Shown: positions 59,966-64,000 of the stretch, one piece after another
Position numbering within the stretch: the first letter of the stretch is position 1
How the letters are laid out: every line of letters starts with the position of its first letter
Source of the DNA: Rosellinia necatrix
Taxonomy: Eukaryota > Ascomycota > Sordariomycetes > Xylariales > Xylariaceae
Direction of reading: 5' to 3'
Assembly: GCA_021209875.1 (NCBI GenBank)
Contig: JAGYVD010000008.1
Location: forward strand, 248,001-312,000
Length of the DNA stretch: 64,000 nucleotides
The notes under the pieces: model-generated
Databases searched by the model: none
Told to the model about the DNA's origin: nothing
The model's input: the letters and a program-made list of their open reading frames with translations, nothing else
Translations under genes and position numbers: made by a program

Positions 59966-60119
59966 GGATTTTCTGCTTTAAGATTTTTGCTTTAAGATTT
60001 TCTGCTTTAAGATTTTCTGCTTTAAGATTTTTTAGCGCAAGATTTTTTAACGCAAAATTTTCTAGCGCAGGATTTTTTAGCTTAGGATTTTTAACGCGGG
60101 ATTTTTAACTTAAAATCTT
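59966..60119. repeat. minisatellite of about 15-17 bp
   Basis: About ten units of GATTTTCTGCTTTAA with variants such as GATTTTTTAGCGCAA. Units on the right retain GCGC, so the variants are not simply a RIP series. Confidence 0.8.
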
Positions 60120-61859
60120 TTAAATTATAATAGTCAGATTTGTTAAAATTAATAATAAATATTAAAATTAGCTTTTTTTATTACGTATAAGTTTTATTAA
60201 CGTTTTTATATTTTTTATTACTACTAGCTTTTTTATTTTTACGACCGGCTTTTTTTTTATGGTTAGTTTTTATATAATAATTATTTTTTTTAACTACAGC
60301 AGCTAATATTTTATTATTATTAAGTCCTGCTTTTTATTTTTAAAACAATAAATAAAATTATTATAAAATAATATAGTTTATTTATAATTAATATAAAAAT
60401 TAATATAATTATAAAAATATTATATTTTATTTAAATTTATTTTATTAAAAATTATAAAATCTAAATTAAAATCTTAGTTTAATATATAAATATTTAATAC
60501 AGCTTAAACAATTTTAAAACTTATAAATATAATAATTATTATTTTATAAAAATAAATAAAAGTTATAAATTTATAAAATATAAAATAAAATAAAAATTAA
60601 CTAAAAAATAAAATTGTTTAAAAAAACAGCTAATTAAAAAATATAAAAAATTTAATAAAAATTTTTGAACTATTTTTGTTTTAATTATTATTAATTTTAA
60701 AAATATTAATAAATATATATTAAAAAAATAAAATAAATATAAAAAAACTTAAAATTAAGTTTTTAAAACAATTTTAACGTTTATATTTTCTAGCTTAAAA
60801 TATTTTAATACAAACAAAAATAAAAATATTAAAAATAAACTTATAATAAAATTAACAAAAGATTTTTTATTAATATTATATTTATTTTTAAAAATATTAA
60901 TAAAATATAAAAATAAAAATAAATATTAAAATAAACTTATAATAAAATTGATAAAAAAGAAATTTTATTAATTAAAAAATATAAAAAAAATATAAAAAGA
61001 AATAATAAAAATAAAACAACAATAAAAATTATATTAAAATTTTATAAATTTTATTATTTAAAAATTTATTTATGTTTTATAAAATATTAATAAAAAGTTT
61101 ATTAATATTTAATATTAATAAAAACATGCTAAAAAACTTTTATAATTAGATTTAATTATAAAAGCTTAAGTTTTTAATATAATATTATAAAAATATTAAT
61201 AAAAAAGCTACAAATAAAACAGCTTTATTTATAATAAACTTTATAAATTAAATTTTTTATTTTAACAGGTTTAAACGTTTAAAATTTATTTATAAATTAA
61301 TTAATCTAATAATTAAAACAAACTTAAATAATAATTTAAAAAAACAAAAAAAAAAACATATTAAATTAACGTTCATTAATTTATTCAGGCCAAAATTAAC
61401 AGGTTGCAACAGTTCTAAATCGGTTTTTAATTAATTAGTATTAAAATTAGCATAAAAATAAATAAAACTTTATAAAAAATATTCTTTATTAATTTTCTTT
61501 TATTTTTTTATAGTTTTAACTAGTTAAAAAGTTTAAATTTATTTGTTTAAACGATTAATATAATAATTAAAACATAAATAAAATATAGTAAACTTATTAA
61601 GCAAATTTATATTAAAAAAAAAAACCTAGTTTTAATAATAAAACCTTTTAAATATTAATAAAATCGTGTTTTAAACTAAAAACAGTTAAAACTTTAAAAA
61701 ATAAATATATAATTAATAACTTATAAAATTAGCAAACTTTTAAAAATAAAAAAAATAATAAGTAAAAAAAAAAATAAGTGTTAATAAGCAGGAAGCTTTA
61801 TTAATAATTAAAATTAGACATATTTTTAAGCTTATTGTTATCGATGAAAAATATTTTAT

Positions 61860-62350
61860 AAAAATTAATATATTTAAATAAAATTAAATTAAAAATAAAT
61901 CAAAAATTAAATAAAAATATAAATTAAATAAATATATATAAAATTAAATAAAAATTAAATAAAAATAAAAATTAAATAAAAATTAAATAAAACATATAAA
62001 TTAAATAAAATATATATAAAAATATAAATTAATTAAAAATAAAAATTAAATAAAAATTAAATAATAATAAAAGCTAAATAAAAATACAAATTAAATAAAA
62101 TATACATAAAAATGCAATAAAAATTAAATAATAATATAAATTAAATAAAATATATTTATAAATTCAATAAAAATTAAATAATAATAAAAGCTAAATAAAA
62201 ATACAAATTAAATAAAATATACATAAAAATTAACTAAAAATTTAAAAAATTAAATGATAATAAAAATTAATAAAAATTCAATATATATAAAAATCCAAAA
62301 AATTAATAAAAATTAAATAATAATGAAAATTAATAAAAATTAATAAAAAT
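61860..62350. repeat. AT-rich degenerate tandem repeat
   Basis: Many loosely repeated AAATTAAATAAAAAT units with two longer near-identical blocks (around 62055-62110 and 62165-62225, sharing AAAGCTAAATAAAAATACAA). Low complexity, no function visible. Confidence 0.6.
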
Positions 62351-64000
62351 TTAAAATTTACAAAAATTTTATATTTAAAAACTTAATAAAGATAAAAATA
62401 AAAAATAAATATTATTTTAATTATTACTGTTATAAATATTCTTATTATAAAAATTATTATTATTATAATTATAACTATTTTAATTATTATTTTTATTATT
62501 ATTTTAATTATTATTATGTTAATTTTTATTATTTTAAATATTATTATTTAAACATAAAATTATATTTAATTTTTAAATTAAAATAAAATAGAATAACATA
62601 ATAAATAAATTAACAATAAAACTATTAACATAAAGTTAAAATAAATAATAATAAAACAAAAACTATTATATAAAATAATAATAAATTTTTAAAAAACAGA
62701 TAATAATAATAATATTATTATTATATTAATAAATTAATTAATACAGCTTTTATATAATTTTATTAATAGTGCTACTAGCGGCGCTATAACAGGTTTATAA
62801 AAGTTAATATATGCTAAAACATAAAGCTTATAGCAATTAAAAGCATATATTTTAATAATAATTAAAAATATTAATAAATATATAAAATATAACGTATATT
62901 TTTATATTTATATTAATATAACATTTATTTTTTATTAATATTTTATAATAGTTATATATTAAACTTTATAACTATAACCTGTTTAGCATATATAACGTAA
63001 TAATTTGCAGCTATTTAAATATTAATAAAATATTATTTTATTAATAATATTATATAAACTTACTATTAACTATTTTATATATATACGCTTTTATTACTTT
63101 TTATAACGCTATAACTGTTTTAAATTATATACGTAATTTTTATTTTTATTTAATATAATTCTATGTACTAGCTTTTAAAATAATGCTTTAAATATTAATA
63201 ACTCGATTTATTTTTAACAATATTTAATTTTTAAAATATATTGTTTATATTATTAATTATTAATTTATATATTAATTAATATTATAATCAGTTAAAAGCT
63301 TATTTTTTGTTTTTATTATTGTTTGTTCTGTATATATAAAATTGTTTTTTTAATTTTACTTTTAATAATTATATTATTAGTAAGTTTTTGTTTTTTTTAG
63401 GCGTTTAATAGCCCAAAGACTTTTATTATTATTAAAAAGCTGTTATTTTATAATAAAAAGTAGTAATAATTTTAAAATAAACTTTAATTATTAAAAATAA
63501 TAGTTAATATTATAAATAACAACTATAAATACTTAATATTTATATTTGTTTAAAAAATAATGTTTTAAAACTTTATATAATAATATATTTAAACGGGTTA
63601 ATAATATGAGATTTTTATATATAAATACCAGAGTAAAATTTATTATTAATAGTAATTTAAACAATAAAGTAATTTATAGCAGCATAACAAAAATATTATA
63701 AAGTAAATATTATAAAAAAAAGTGTTTTTTTGCTGTTTTAATAAATATAAATAATTTTAAATAAATAAAAGTCTGACCTGTTTATTATTTAATATAGCTA
63801 TAATATAAATTAATACAATAAAAGATTTTTATAATAAATAATTTTATTTTTAAATTATTATATTATATATATTAAATTTAATTTAATTTATTTATTATTT
63901 GCTGCTGTTTATAATAATTAACAGCAAATGATTTATTTTTATTTAAAAAGCTTAAAAACTTATAAATAATTATAACAGATTATTACTTATATTTTTTCTG

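Larger units (their letters stand above)
20030..64000. other. AT-rich block of RIP-mutated transposons
   Basis: Forty-four kilobases of extreme A+T content with few cytosines or guanines outside short islands. Where copies can be compared, differences are almost all C/T and G/A. I find no open frame with coding bias; the few listed frames of 60-100 codons fall on LTR islands or simple AT repeats. This is the signature of repeat-induced point mutation in Pezizomycotina. Individual elements are listed below; stretches not listed (for example 25445-28150, 56110-58370 and 62350-64000) hold only decayed AT-rich sequence I could not assign. Confidence 0.85.

Noticed and set aside
63900..64000. Telomere or centromere core
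   Set aside because: No TTAGGG-type repeat is present. The AT-rich block would be compatible with pericentromeric DNA, but the sequence alone cannot show it.

Overview
The window looks like nuclear DNA of a filamentous ascomycete (Pezizomycotina). Introns are short (44-158 bp) with GTAAGT-like donors and CTRAY-like branch sites. The gene families are fungal: DUF3433, UstYa/DUF3328, PTH11-like receptor, and a fungal-type secreted pectin methylesterase. The right two thirds are extremely A+T-rich and full of mutated retrotransposons, as expected from repeat-induced point mutation (RIP). A pectin-active enzyme beside TE-rich DNA suggests a plant-associated lifestyle, but this is inference; the species is not recognised.

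Layout. 1-20,000 is a gene-sparse block of normal composition. It holds a sialidase-fold secreted protein (816-2282, -), a large DUF3433 membrane protein (4906-8562, +), a seven-helix PTH11/rhodopsin-like protein with six exons (10540-11842, +), a single-pass membrane protein with two HxxHC motifs (12266-12943, -), a five-exon UstYa-like oxidase (14182-15491, -), a secreted repeat peptide (16074-16585, +) and a divergent pectin methylesterase (18050-19489, -). Composition collapses near 20,030. From there to 64,000 no functional gene is visible.

The most interesting locus is 12.2-16.6 kb. The peptide gene at 16074 encodes a signal peptide plus five 20-residue repeats with the conserved core [F/Y]NYxNNIDNAV. 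It is divergently paired with a UstYa-like gene. Repeat precursor plus UstYa is the hallmark of fungal dikaritin-type RiPPs (ustiloxin, phomopsin, asperipin). This precursor, however, has no arginine, no cysteine and no dibasic Kex2 site, so it would need another way of being processed. The second HxxHC protein and the receptor lie close by and could belong to the same unit (inference).

The AT-rich part is a nest of LTR retrotransposons. Family B (257-bp LTR) has one copy at 21897-25439 and a truncated inverted copy at about 47245-55405. Family C (about 313-bp LTR) has solo LTRs at 22942 and 28157 and an element at 30554-44916. Family D (230-246-bp LTR, Ty3/gypsy by an RNase H relic) has two full-length copies: 36768-43163 inside C, and 47769-54381 inside the second B copy. 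Target-site duplications and reciprocal empty sites between the two B copies support this reading. Small GC-rich foldback or LTR islands (23671, 24452, 29281, 30062, 55504) stand out from the AT background.
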